DNA from: Thiomonas arsenitoxydans
GTDB lineage: Bacteria; Pseudomonadota; Gammaproteobacteria; Burkholderiales; Burkholderiaceae_C
DNA: 64,000 nt
Assembly: GCF_000253115.1 (NCBI RefSeq)
Contig: NC_014145.1
Coordinates: forward strand, 1,240,001-1,304,000
Direction: 5' to 3'
Made by a program: the position numbers and the translations under genes. Of this stretch, positions 46,141 through 54,248 are shown in pieces. Within the stretch, counting starts at the first letter, position 1. Every line of letters begins with the position of its first letter. Under the pieces are notes generated by a model, which was not told the DNA's origin, searched no databases, and saw only the letters and a list, made by a program, of their open reading frames with translations.

Positions 46141-48486
46141 ATGTCTGCCCTCATCCAACAACTCAATCCCGAGCAGCGCGCCGCTGTCACCCTGCCTGCT
46201 GAAAATGCTCTGATCCTCGCCGGCGCCGGGAGCGGCAAAACGCGGGTGCTCACCACGCGCATTGCCTGGTTGATTTCCACCGGGCAAGTCACGCCCGCAG
46301 GCATTCTGGCCGTGACCTTCACCAACAAGGCGGCGAAGGAAATGATGGCGCGGTTGTCGGCGCAACTGCCCATTCCAGTGCGGGGTATGTGGATCGGCAC
46401 TTTTCACGGTCTGTGCAACCGCTTTCTGCGGGCGCACTGGCGCGAGGCCGGGTTGCCGCAGACTTTTCAGATTCTCGACATCCAGGATCAGCTCGCCAGC
46501 ATCAAACGGCTGCTCAAGGCGCTAAATGTGGACGATGAACGCCACCCGCCCAAGCAGGTGCAATGGTTCATCAACGGCGCCAAAGATCAGGGTCTGCGTC
46601 CGGGCGATGTGGAAGCGCGCGATCCGCAAAGCCGACAACTGGCCGAGATCTACCTTGCCTACGAGGCCCAATGCACGCGCGACGGCGTGGCCGATTTTGC
46701 CGAGCTGCTGCTGCGCTCCTACGAGATTCTGCGCGACAACGCCGCCATCCGTTCGCATTACCGCCAGCGCTTCCGGCACATCCTGGTGGACGAGTTTCAG
46801 GACACCAACCGCCTGCAATATCAGTGGCTCAAACAGCTCGCCGGACCGGAGGACGCGCAGGGCGCTTGCGTGTTTGCCGTGGGCGACGACGATCAGAGCA
46901 TCTATGCCTTTCGCGGGGCGCATGCTGGCAATATGGACGATTACCAGCGCGAGTTTCGTGTCCGTCACCTCATCAAACTGGAGCGCAATTACCGCTCGCA
47001 CGGCCACATTCTCGACAGCGCCAACACCCTGATCGCCAACAACGCCCGCCGCCTGGGCAAGAACCTGCGCACCGAGGCCGGTGCGGGCGAGCCGGTACGC
47101 GTGTTCGAGGCGCCGAGCGACTATGCCGAAGCCCAGTGGCTGATCGAGGAAATCCGGCAATTGCTGCGCGAGGGGCTCGTGCATAGCGAGATCGCCGTGC
47201 TGTATCGCGCCAACGCGCTGTCGCGGGTCATCGAAGGGGCGCTGTTCAATGCCGGGTTGCCTTACCGCGTGTATGGCGGTCTGCGGTTTTTCGAGCGAGC
47301 GGAGGTCAAGCATGCGCTGGCCTACCTGCGCCTGCTCGACAACCCGCAGGACGACACCGCCTTCCTGCGCGTAGTCAACTTCCCCGCGCGCGGCATCGGC
47401 GCGCGCACTCTGGAGCAGTTGCAAGACGCCGCCCGTCTGCGCGCCACGCCGCTGAGCGAAGCCGTGGACGCCCTCGGGGGGCGTGGTGCGGCCAGCCTGC
47501 AGGCCTTTCTCGATCTAGTGGCGCAGATGCGCTTTCAGACAGCCGCGATAAGCCTGCCTGAACTGGTGCGCCATGTGCTCGAAGCCAGCGGCCTCAACGC
47601 CCACTACCGCGAGGAACGAGAGGGTCAGGAGCGGCTGGAAAACTTGGAGGAACTGGTCAACGCCGCTGCCGCTTTCGTCACCCAGGAAGGCTTTGGCCTA
47701 CAAGCGACGGCGCAGCAGCGTCAGGCGCTTGGAGCCGCGCCCGACAGCTTCGCCGCCACAGACGGCATCGATCCCGCCACCGGCGAAACCCTCTCGCCGC
47801 TGACCGCCTTTCTCACACACGCCGCGCTCGAAGCCGGCGACAACCAGGCGCAGAACGGACAGGACGCCATTCAGATGATGACCGTCCACGCCGCCAAGGG
47901 ACTGGAGTTCGACGCCGTGTTCATTACCGGGCTGGAAGAAGGCTTGTTCCCGCACGAAAACGCGCTGAGCGAAACCGATGGCGTGGAAGAAGAGCGTCGG
48001 CTGATGTATGTGGCCATCACCCGCGCGCGCAAGCGCCTCTACCTCAGCCTAGCCCAGACCCGCATGCTCCATGGCCAGACGCGCTACAACCTGCGCAGCC
48101 GGTTCTTTGACGAACTTCCGGCCGAATCGCTCAAGTGGCTCAGCGCCAAACTGCCGGGGTTCGGCGGCGGTTTCGGCGCCGACCAGCACAGCAGTTGGAG
48201 TTACACCCCGAAAGTGTCGGTGCCGTCGTTCACGCCAGCGACTTCCAACGCCGGATCACCCTCAAGCACTGGGTTTTCTCCGGCAGGCGTGAGGGGGGCA
48301 AGTTCGTCAGGAGCACGCCCGCACGGCCTGCGCATCGGTCAGGCCGTGTTTCACAATAAATTCGGTGAGGGCGTCGTGCTCAGCTTGGAAGGCAACGGCG
48401 AAGACACCCGAGCCCAGGTCAAGTTCAACCGTCACGGCGCCAAGTGGCTCGCGCTGAACATCGCCAAACTCACGCCAGTGAATTAG
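46141..48486 (+). CDS. uvrD: UvrD/Rep-family ATP-dependent DNA helicase
   Basis: A 781-residue SF1A helicase. Q-motif LNPEQRAAVTLP, Walker A AGAGSGKTRVL, Walker B VDEFQDTNRLQYQWL, motif III GDDDQSIYAFRGA, motif IV RNYRSHGHIL, motif V TVHAAKGLEFDAVF, motif VI YVAITRARKRLYL. The C-terminal tail has the GLRIGQAVFHNKFGEGVVL module of UvrD/PcrA that binds RNA polymerase. It serves nucleotide excision and mismatch repair. Last core gene before the tRNA-Asn fragment. Confidence 0.95.
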   Translation: MSALIQQLNPEQRAAVTLPAENALILAGAGSGKTRVLTTRIAWLISTGQVTPAGILAVTFTNKAAKEMMARLSAQLPIPVRGMWIGTFHGLCNRFLRAHWREAGLPQTFQILDIQDQLASIKRLLKALNVDDERHPPKQVQWFINGAKDQGLRPGDVEARDPQSRQLAEIYLAYEAQCTRDGVADFAELLLRSYEILRDNAAIRSHYRQRFRHILVDEFQDTNRLQYQWLKQLAGPEDAQGACVFAVGDDDQSIYAFRGAHAGNMDDYQREFRVRHLIKLERNYRSHGHILDSANTLIANNARRLGKNLRTEAGAGEPVRVFEAPSDYAEAQWLIEEIRQLLREGLVHSEIAVLYRANALSRVIEGALFNAGLPYRVYGGLRFFERAEVKHALAYLRLLDNPQDDTAFLRVVNFPARGIGARTLEQLQDAARLRATPLSEAVDALGGRGAASLQAFLDLVAQMRFQTAAISLPELVRHVLEASGLNAHYREEREGQERLENLEELVNAAAAFVTQEGFGLQATAQQRQALGAAPDSFAATDGIDPATGETLSPLTAFLTHAALEAGDNQAQNGQDAIQMMTVHAAKGLEFDAVFITGLEEGLFPHENALSETDGVEEERRLMYVAITRARKRLYLSLAQTRMLHGQTRYNLRSRFFDELPAESLKWLSAKLPGFGGGFGADQHSSWSYTPKVSVPSFTPATSNAGSPSSTGFSPAGVRGASSSGARPHGLRIGQAVFHNKFGEGVVLSLEGNGEDTRAQVKFNRHGAKWLALNIAKLTPVN

Positions 48487-48504
48487 GGACAGTCTGCACA
48501 GCTG

Positions 48505-48546
48505 CTTGCATGAGGCGGCTGAACCAGCCGTCTCATGCAAGGTTTT
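48505..48546 (+). terminator. Terminator-like hairpin after uvrD
   Basis: A strong 16-bp stem (CTTGCATGAGGCGGCT paired with AGCCGTCTCATGCAAG, one G-U pair) with loop GAACC, then GTTTTC. It lies 18 nt after the uvrD stop. Confidence 0.75.
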
Positions 48547-48590
48547 CGACCGCTAAGCGCTGACATGCCCTGTTTTCGGCTTGAAAAATA

Positions 48591-48623
48591 AAAAAGGCCT
48601 CACAGCAAAAGCTGTAAGACCTT
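48591..48623 (-). terminator. Rho-independent terminator of the tRNA-Asn transcript
   Basis: On the minus strand, AAGGTCTTACAGC - TTTT - GCTGTGAGGCCTT is followed by a T-run. It lies 19 bp past the 3' end of the tRNA-Asn fragment, as expected for the original tRNA transcription unit. Confidence 0.85.
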
Positions 48624-48642
48624 GATTTTTCTCTGTATTCTG

Positions 48643-48687
48643 TGGCTCCTCGACCTGGGCTCGAACCAGGGACCTACGGATTAACAG
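48643..48687 (-). tRNA. tRNA-Asn 3' half (attachment-site remnant)
   Basis: On the minus strand the sequence from CTGTTAATCC (anticodon loop with GTT) through the T-arm GGTTCGAGCC to the acceptor end GAGGAGCCA matches the 3' half of bacterial tRNA-Asn(GTT), including CCA. The D-arm and 5' acceptor strand are absent; the DNA upstream (from 48688) is unrelated. It is a non-functional duplicate of the 3' end, as left by a site-specific integrase on the side of the element distal to the intact tRNA. Confidence 0.85.
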
Positions 48688-48775
48688 AGGCTAAATCAGG
48701 CCCAAAATGGGTTGTCGCGCGCCGACGTCCCAAACAAAATCAATCACTTAGACGACAGCAACCGTAACAGAACGT

Positions 48776-48825
48776 CACTGAGCGTCAGTGCCCGACAGGC
48801 TCGGCACTGACAAAAGTACTGACAA
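48776..48825. repeat. Repeats next to the tRNA-Asn fragment
   Basis: CACTGA-GCG-TCAGTG (48776-48790) is a perfect inverted repeat; ACTGACAA is repeated at 48806-48813 and 48818-48825 with 12-bp periodicity. Their position 90-180 bp inside the putative island end fits arm-type integrase sites, which is inference. The rest of 48688-49020 shows no convincing gene. Confidence 0.45.
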
Positions 48826-49136
48826 GCCGCCTTGCGGACTCCATGCTATCCACGGGGCCGCAGCCAAGCAAGCGAGCTCCATGCGGATGGTCCGTCTGTG
48901 GGGCGGAACAACTGGTTCTCTGCGATGCCACACCACGCACGGCCGCGGTGCGTTCCATGGGGAGCAAGCCCGAATTGCTGACGTGCAGACGGGGCCAGGG
49001 GGTGCGGCGATGGTATTGGATTGTTCGTGCCGAACGAAAATTGACCCACTTTTGAAGGTTATGCCGACGCAAAATTGACCCGGGTGTTCCACCTACCCTG
49101 CTGCTTTTTTAGGCACGGGGAGCAGGAGTGATCACC

Positions 49137-50657
49137 ATGGACATGATTGGCAAGATCCGGCGGATGCATTTCCGCCAGAACAAATCCGTTCGAGAGATTG
49201 CCCGCAGTACGGGGCTGTCGCGCAACACGGTGCGTACCTGGCTACGCCAGCCGGGCGATGTCGTACCGCGGTACGCGGCGCGGCGAACACAACCCTCGCG
49301 CAAGCTCGCGCCCTATGTGGAGTGGCTCCGGCAGGCCGTGGCCATTGATGCGCAGCGTCCTAAAGCGCAGCGGCGCACGGCCAGGGCATTGCATGCCGAG
49401 TTGAAGCGACAAGGCTATGACGGCGCCTACAGCCGCGTCACCGATTTACTGCGCGCTTGGCGACAGGCCGATGGCACGAGCGCTGTGCACGCCTTCGTGC
49501 CCTTGACGTTTGCGCTGGGCGAAGCCTTCCAGTTCGACTGGAGTGAAGAGAGCATGGTGGTGGGCGGCGTGCCGTACCGCGTGCAGGTTGCCCACGTCAA
49601 GCTGTGCGCCAGCCGTGCCTTCTGGCTGGGGGCCTATCCCAGCCAAGGTCACGAGATGCTGTTTGACGCCCATACCCAGGCGTTTGCCGCCTTCGGCGGA
49701 GTGCCGCATCGCGGCATCTATGACAACATGAAGACAGCCGTCGACAAAGTGCACCCGCGCAAGAAGCGCGACGTCAACGCGCGCTTTGCGGCGATGTGCA
49801 GCCACTACCTGTTCGACCCCGACTTCTGCAACGTCGCTTCCGGTTGGGAGAAGGGGGTGGTGGAGAAGAACGTCCAGGACAGCAGGCGACGTGTGTGGAT
49901 TGAGGCCCTGTCGACGCCCTGGCGCTCCTTTGCCGAACTCAATGCCTGGCTGGCCATGCGCTGCCGTGGCTTGTGGCAGGAGATCTTCCATCCCGAGTTC
50001 AGCCAGTTCACCGTGGCCGAGATGCTCGAGCACGAGCAGCCGCACCTCATGCCCATGCCCACAGCGTTCGACGGCTATGTGGACAACACGGTCAAGGTCA
50101 GCAGCACCTGTCTGGTGGCCATGGCTGGCAATCGTTACTCCGTGCCCTGTGAACTCGCCGGGCGGCGGGTGAGCACCCGGGTGTATCCCACCGAGGTGGT
50201 CGTGGTGCATGACGGCGTGTGTGTGGCCCGCCATGCGCGGCTGGCCAACCGGGGACAGACCACCTACGACTGGCAGCACTATGTGCCGCTGATTCAACGC
50301 AAACCCGGGGCGTTGCGCAACGGCGCGCCGTTTGCCGATCTGCCCCAGCCCTTGCAGCAACTGCGCCAGGCGCTGCTGCGGCAAGACGGGGGCGACCGGC
50401 TCATGGCCCAGGTGCTGGCGCTGGTGCCCGCATCCGGGCTGGAGGCGGTCCTGGTGGCCGCTGCGCTGGTGCTGGAAGCCACGGCCCCGTCCGGGCGCAT
50501 CAGCGTGGAGCATGTGGTCAACGTGATGGGGCGCTTGCAGACCGGCCCCCAGCCCGCCCAAGTGACCACGGCCTTGACGATGGCCGATCCACCCCGCGCC
50601 GACACGGCCCGCTATGACCGCCTGCGGGTGACTGACGAGGAGCGAGATCATGCGTGA
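49137..50657 (+). CDS. istA: IS21 transposase IstA
   Basis: About 506 residues. N-terminal helix-turn-helix ([20 protein letters not shown]), then a DDE catalytic core with FQFDWSEES (first Asp), [13 protein letters not shown] (second Asp) and [13 protein letters not shown] (Glu). The ATG at 49137 is chosen; a GTG at 49128 with AGGAG just before it is possible. Intact. Its end overlaps istB by 8 nt, as usual for IS21. Confidence 0.93.
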   Translation: MDMIGKIRRMHFRQNKSVREIARSTGLSRNTVRTWLRQPGDVVPRYAARRTQPSRKLAPYVEWLRQAVAIDAQRPKAQRRTARALHAELKRQGYDGAYSRVTDLLRAWRQADGTSAVHAFVPLTFALGEAFQFDWSEESMVVGGVPYRVQVAHVKLCASRAFWLGAYPSQGHEMLFDAHTQAFAAFGGVPHRGIYDNMKTAVDKVHPRKKRDVNARFAAMCSHYLFDPDFCNVASGWEKGVVEKNVQDSRRRVWIEALSTPWRSFAELNAWLAMRCRGLWQEIFHPEFSQFTVAEMLEHEQPHLMPMPTAFDGYVDNTVKVSSTCLVAMAGNRYSVPCELAGRRVSTRVYPTEVVVVHDGVCVARHARLANRGQTTYDWQHYVPLIQRKPGALRNGAPFADLPQPLQQLRQALLRQDGGDRLMAQVLALVPASGLEAVLVAAALVLEATAPSGRISVEHVVNVMGRLQTGPQPAQVTTALTMADPPRADTARYDRLRVTDEERDHA

Positions 50658-51468
50658 GGTCATTGCGGAACTCAAGGCGTTGCGGCTGCACGGCATGGCC
50701 GGCGCCTGGGCCGATTTGCAAGGTCTGGGGACGAACGCCAGGCTGGATGCCGCGCAGTGGCTCGTCGAGCATTTGCTGCAGGCCGAGCAGGAAGATCGCG
50801 CCGTGCGCTCGGTACGCCATCAAATCCTCTCGGCCCGCTTCCCGGTGCACCGCGATCTAGCGGGGTTTGACTTTGATGCCTCAAGGGTTGATCGCACGCT
50901 GGTGGGGCAACTCGCCAGCATGGCCTTTACCGAAGCCGCGCACAACGTCGTGCTGGTGGGCGGGCCCGGCACGGGAAAGAGCCATCTGGGCACGGCCATC
51001 GGCGTGGCGGGCATCACGCAGCACGGCAAGCGGGTGCGGTTTTACTCCACCGTCGATCTGGTCAACGCGCTGGAGCAGGAGAAGGCGCAGGGCAAAGCCG
51101 GGCGGATTGCGGCAAGCCTCTTGCGTATGGACTTGGTCATTCTCGATGAGCTGGGGTATCTGCCCTTCAGTCAGGCGGGCGGGGCTTTGTTGTTCCATCT
51201 GCTGTCCAAGCTCTACGAGCACACCAGCGTGCTGATCACGACCAATCTGGCCTTCGGCGAGTGGTCCAGCGTGTTCATCGATGCGAAGATGACCACCGCC
51301 TTGCTCGACCGGCTCACACACCACTGCCACATTCTGGAAACCGGGAACGAGAGCTACCGCTTCCGTCACAGCACGGAAACCGCCAAGACCCGCATCAAGG
51401 CGCGGGAGCAAAGGCGTTCGGGCACAGCACAGGCACCCCAGCCCGCTGAGCCCGAGACACCGCTTTGA
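50650..51468 (+). CDS. istB: IS21 helper ATPase IstB
   Basis: A 272-residue AAA+ ATPase related to DnaC that selects target DNA and stimulates IstA. Walker [14 protein letters not shown], Walker [14 protein letters not shown], and the [10 protein letters not shown] sensor region are intact. Only about 57% alike by eye to the IstB of the second IS21 at 57489, so the two elements are different insertion sequences. Confidence 0.94.
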   Translation: MREVIAELKALRLHGMAGAWADLQGLGTNARLDAAQWLVEHLLQAEQEDRAVRSVRHQILSARFPVHRDLAGFDFDASRVDRTLVGQLASMAFTEAAHNVVLVGGPGTGKSHLGTAIGVAGITQHGKRVRFYSTVDLVNALEQEKAQGKAGRIAASLLRMDLVILDELGYLPFSQAGGALLFHLLSKLYEHTSVLITTNLAFGEWSSVFIDAKMTTALLDRLTHHCHILETGNESYRFRHSTETAKTRIKAREQRRSGTAQAPQPAEPETPL

Positions 51469-51665
51469 CCCCCACAAGCCCTTGGGGCAAGCCGCTCTGG
51501 GCTACGCCCGACGCAGCTTGCCCCAAGGATCCAAACCCACCCACCAGGAGCCAACCCCACGCAAAAACCGTAGACTTATCCACACCCGACTGCGACGCAG
51601 TCGGCCTTAGACCCCGGGTCAAAATTGAATCGGCACGGTGGGTCAAAATTCCATCGGCACGAACA

Positions 51666-51762
51666 AGCCTGGGCCAACGGGTGGCGACGCCGCGTCAAAA
51701 ACTGCCATCGCTGGCGCTTCAATGAATTGCCCATCCTCGAAAACGGTTCCTGCGGATGCCAT
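51666..51762 (-). pseudogene. 5' stub of an unknown gene cut by IS21 element 1
   Basis: On the minus strand, a strong AAGGAGG (51769-51775) lies 6 nt before an ATG at 51762, which opens MASAGTVFEDGQFIEAP. The frame runs about 32 codons to the IS21 end and then closes inside the element after FVPMEF. The start signals are excellent, so this was probably a well-expressed gene. Family not recognised. The missing part is not found on the other side of the IS. Confidence 0.5.
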
Positions 51763-51786
51763 GTTTGTCCTCCTTGGTTGTGAATG

Positions 51787-51803
51787 GCCTATGTCGTATA
51801 GGC
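51787..51803. promoter_or_regulatory. Dyad GCCTAT-GTCGT-ATAGGC upstream of the truncated gene
   Basis: A perfect inverted repeat with 6-bp arms and a 5-bp spacer, 25 bp before the ATG at 51762 and overlapping where a promoter or operator would lie. The remaining DNA to 51982 shows no credible gene. Confidence 0.4.
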
Positions 51804-51986
51804 ACCAACTTCTCAACCGGGGATGACCGGGCTTGCCCTGGTCGCCGCAATGCAAGGGCCCCGCCTCACGAAAGGGCGGCCCTCGGCGCGGCTCAAGCTG
51901 AAACCGGCGCTTCTCGGACTCTCCATCCAGTGCGCCCGACGCGCCGCACCCCTGTGGTGCTGCAACGCAACAATTTTTGTCCCTAG

Positions 51987-53525
51987 GAGTCTGGGCGGCA
52001 GAATTCCGTGAACCTGTGCCGGAGCGCCGATGCTGGGCGAGCGGACTGTTTTTCGGGCACGGTCGGCATGGCCGGTCGTCTCACGCCCCCGAGAGGGCAG
52101 CAGCGGGCGTGTTGTGCGGGGCGGCCTGTGCCCCCATTTCTGTTCAGGCGGGAACCAACGAGGCCATCCGCCGGAGGTTCAGTGCTGCGCAGACGAGTTT
52201 CCACTCGGCGCGTACACGCTCAAGGCCGCGCAGGCTGAACTGGCGGAACCCCAGCACGCTCTTGATCCAGCCGTTGGGCGGCTCGGCGATCCACTTGCGC
52301 TTGCGATAGGCGGCGCGTCCCGCGGCGGTCTGCATCTTCGCGGCCATGGCCGCGGTGTGCGGCAGCCGCGCGGCATCGATGGCCGCGTGCTGCTTGCCTT
52401 CGCGCCCCAAGGCCACAACCAGATCGATCGGCGCATCGCGCAGGTTGTCCTCGCTGCGATAGCCCGCGTCGGCCAGACCCAGCGCGGGCAGCGCGCCCAG
52501 GTTCTCCTGGATCGCATCGATCATCGGCAGCAGCCAGTTGGCATCGGGTGCCGTGTTGTCCAGTTCCGCAGCCACGATGATGTGCGCAGCCTCGTCCACC
52601 GCCGTCTGCGCGTTGTAGCTGGGGTCGAAGCCGCCGCCGGCGCGCTTCATGATGCGGCTGTCCGGGTCGGTGAAGTTCTCCTGCGCCTTGTCTTCGGGCA
52701 CGCCGAAGTCGCGCTTGAACCGCGCACCGCGCCGCGGCTTCCCATCCGGCCCCCGGGGACGGCGATCATCATCGTCACTGCGACCACGCTGCGCGTCGGC
52801 TTCACGCTGACGCTGTTCCAGCCGCTGGCGCGCCTGCCGGATCGCATCGAGTCGCGCCTCGCGCCGCTCGATCTCGGCCGGGATGTCGAGTTCGGGCTCC
52901 TGCGCCTCGGCCTCGTCGGTGGCCTTGGCGCGCGCCAGCAGCGCGTCGATCTGCTTTTTCAGTTCGACCTCGGTGTGCTGCATGCGCGCATAGCTCATGG
53001 CCTTGTGGCGGCTCGCGTTGGCCTTGACCTTGGTGCCGTCGATGGCCACCGTGCCCAGCTTGACCAGACCCATCTCGCGCGCCAGGCGCACGACCTGCAC
53101 GAACAGGTCCGAGAATTCCTGGAGGTGCAGCGCACGGAAATCCCGGATCGTGCGGTGCTTGGGGAAGTTCCCTGCTGCCAGCATCCGGAACGCCAGGTCC
53201 TCGTGCAGCCGGCGCTCGATCTTGCGCGAGCTGAACACCCCGGTGGCGTAGCCGTACACCAGAACCTTGACCATCATCGCCGGATGGAAGGGCTGGTTGC
53301 GCGCTCCGCCACCCTCATAGCGCGCGTAGAACGCGCTCAGGTCCAGCGTGTCAATCGTGTCGTGGATGAAGTAAGCCAGGTGACCCGGCGGCAGCCAGTC
53401 CTGCGGCGCCGCCGGCAGCAGCATCACCTGGTCCGGCTCATAGGGGCGGTAACTAGTGGGCATGCCGTATTAACGCACGCCCACCGTCCTACGTCGACCT
53501 CAACAACCTTCTGCCGCTCACACTC
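51987..53525 (-). mobile_element. IS1182-family element
   Basis: About 1.54 kb with one transposase gene. The ends read GAGTCTGGGCGGCAGAA (left) and, as complement, GAGTGTGAGCGGCAGAA (right): 15 of 17 identical. Both are flanked by CTAG (51983-51986 and 53526-53529), a likely 4-bp target duplication. The element sits between the IS21-truncated gene and the second DUF3563-like pair. Confidence 0.85.
52144..53463 (-). CDS. IS1182-family transposase
   Basis: A 439-residue transposase. N-terminal DUF772-type domain (HLAYFIHDTIDTLDLSAFY, FHPAMMVKVLVYGYATG, KHRTIRDFRALHL) and a DDE nuclease core with AIDGTKVKANAS, LADAGYRSEDNL and the C-terminal Glu in RAEWKLVCAALNLRR. A charged insertion (about 200-245) precedes the core. 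Appears intact. Confidence 0.9.
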   Translation of the reverse strand: MPTSYRPYEPDQVMLLPAAPQDWLPPGHLAYFIHDTIDTLDLSAFYARYEGGGARNQPFHPAMMVKVLVYGYATGVFSSRKIERRLHEDLAFRMLAAGNFPKHRTIRDFRALHLQEFSDLFVQVVRLAREMGLVKLGTVAIDGTKVKANASRHKAMSYARMQHTEVELKKQIDALLARAKATDEAEAQEPELDIPAEIERREARLDAIRQARQRLEQRQREADAQRGRSDDDDRRPRGPDGKPRRGARFKRDFGVPEDKAQENFTDPDSRIMKRAGGGFDPSYNAQTAVDEAAHIIVAAELDNTAPDANWLLPMIDAIQENLGALPALGLADAGYRSEDNLRDAPIDLVVALGREGKQHAAIDAARLPHTAAMAAKMQTAAGRAAYRKRKWIAEPPNGWIKSVLGFRQFSLRGLERVRAEWKLVCAALNLRRMASLVPA

Positions 53526-53561
53526 CTAGGCTATTGCAGGGAAGGGAATCGGCCTAACATA

Positions 53562-53574
53562 AGGGTTATCCCTA
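53562..53574 (+). promoter_or_regulatory. AGGGTTATCCCTA motif before DUF3563-like copy 2
   Basis: Same AGGGTTATCCCT core as at 3197-3208, 37 bp before the GTG start at 53611. It also lies just outside the IS1182 element, which therefore did not remove this gene's upstream site. The CCACAAGG after it is also shared with copy 1. Confidence 0.5.
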
Positions 53575-53610
53575 ATCACTATAAGAGGCTCCCCACAAGG
53601 GAGGTTTACC

Positions 53611-53817
53611 GTGAGCACCTTCAAACATTTCCTTGAAAAACTGTTTTCACCCCTTGATGCACAGCAGCAGGCTGAACAGGCGTTCCTCGCCAGGTCCGTT
53701 GATGCCTGCGACCTGGAGCGCCGGATGCATGACCTTGAGTACAGCGACGGGGCGGTGCTGGATTTTCCAGTACACGCAGCCCAATCGGGAACCCGCGCTT
53801 GGCGGTCGCCGTGGTGA
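53611..53817 (+). CDS. DUF3563-like small protein, copy 2
   Basis: A 68-residue protein starting with GTG after AAGGGAGG. MSTFKHFLEKLFSPLD and ARSVDACDLERRMHDLE align closely with copy 1 at 3254. The C-termini diverge but both end in a basic stretch and Trp. The end overlaps the next gene by 7 nt (GTGGTGA), as in copy 1. Unknown function. It lies on the putative island, so the two copies may have different origins. Confidence 0.7.
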   Translation: MSTFKHFLEKLFSPLDAQQQAEQAFLARSVDACDLERRMHDLEYSDGAVLDFPVHAAQSGTRAWRSPW

Positions 53818-54059
53818 CATTCACCGCCGCGGCGTCCGCCATTGCGGAGAAGCCATCGTCGATAGAAGCGACCGTTGCGTCGGCCGTTTCGGTTGCGAAG
53901 CATGCCCTGGCATGGCCGTTCGACACGATGCGTGACCAGTACGCTAACGCTGTGCGCGCTGGGCTGGTTGAACGGTCGTTGATTGCGGCAGCACAGTTTG
54001 AACGCAAGGTCGCAGTGCTGGAACAATCGCTGCTGGGCGCCTGCGCCCGCCACGTCTGA
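53811..54059 (+). CDS. Conserved small hypothetical protein, partner of DUF3563-like copy 2
   Basis: An 82-residue protein from GTG at 53811, the position equivalent to the ATG of copy 1; a TTG at 53799 is an alternative. The C-terminal half WPFDTMRDQYANAVRAGLV and RSLIAAAQFERKVAVLEQ matches the gene at 3451 with few changes. The N-terminal Ala/Val-rich part is variable. No function recognised. Nothing is seen in the 189 bp up to the Fic gene. Confidence 0.62.
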   Translation: MVTFTAAASAIAEKPSSIEATVASAVSVAKHALAWPFDTMRDQYANAVRAGLVERSLIAAAQFERKVAVLEQSLLGACARHV

Positions 54060-54248
54060 CGGCGGCTTCTGTCCTCTGCTGTTCAACGGGTTGCCGCAGG
54101 ACGCGGCAATCCGCATATTGGAACGCCGCGGAGCGTATCGCCTTGAGCTGGCTAGTTGTGGCTCTATTCGCGAAACGAATTGACAGCGTCTATAGACGCT
54201 GGTGGCGGGGAGGCGCTAGTCGTAGACCTTGGCTTTCCACGAGAAACC

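Larger units (their letters stand above)
49021..51666 (+). mobile_element. IS21-family element 1
   Basis: About 2.65 kb carrying istA and istB. Ends share the inverted 13-mer TTGTTCGTGCCGA, and each end holds two internal copies of an AATTGACCC-type repeat (left AAAATTGACCC twice; right complement ATTTTGACCC twice), a hallmark of IS21 ends. No matching target duplication is seen: left flank ends GTATTGGA, right flank starts GCCTGGGC. This suggests rearrangement after insertion. Confidence 0.88.

Noticed and set aside
48775..49092. Several 67-105 codon frames on both strands between the tRNA fragment and IS21
   Set aside because: All overlap one another, lack start signals and show no coding-type composition or motif.
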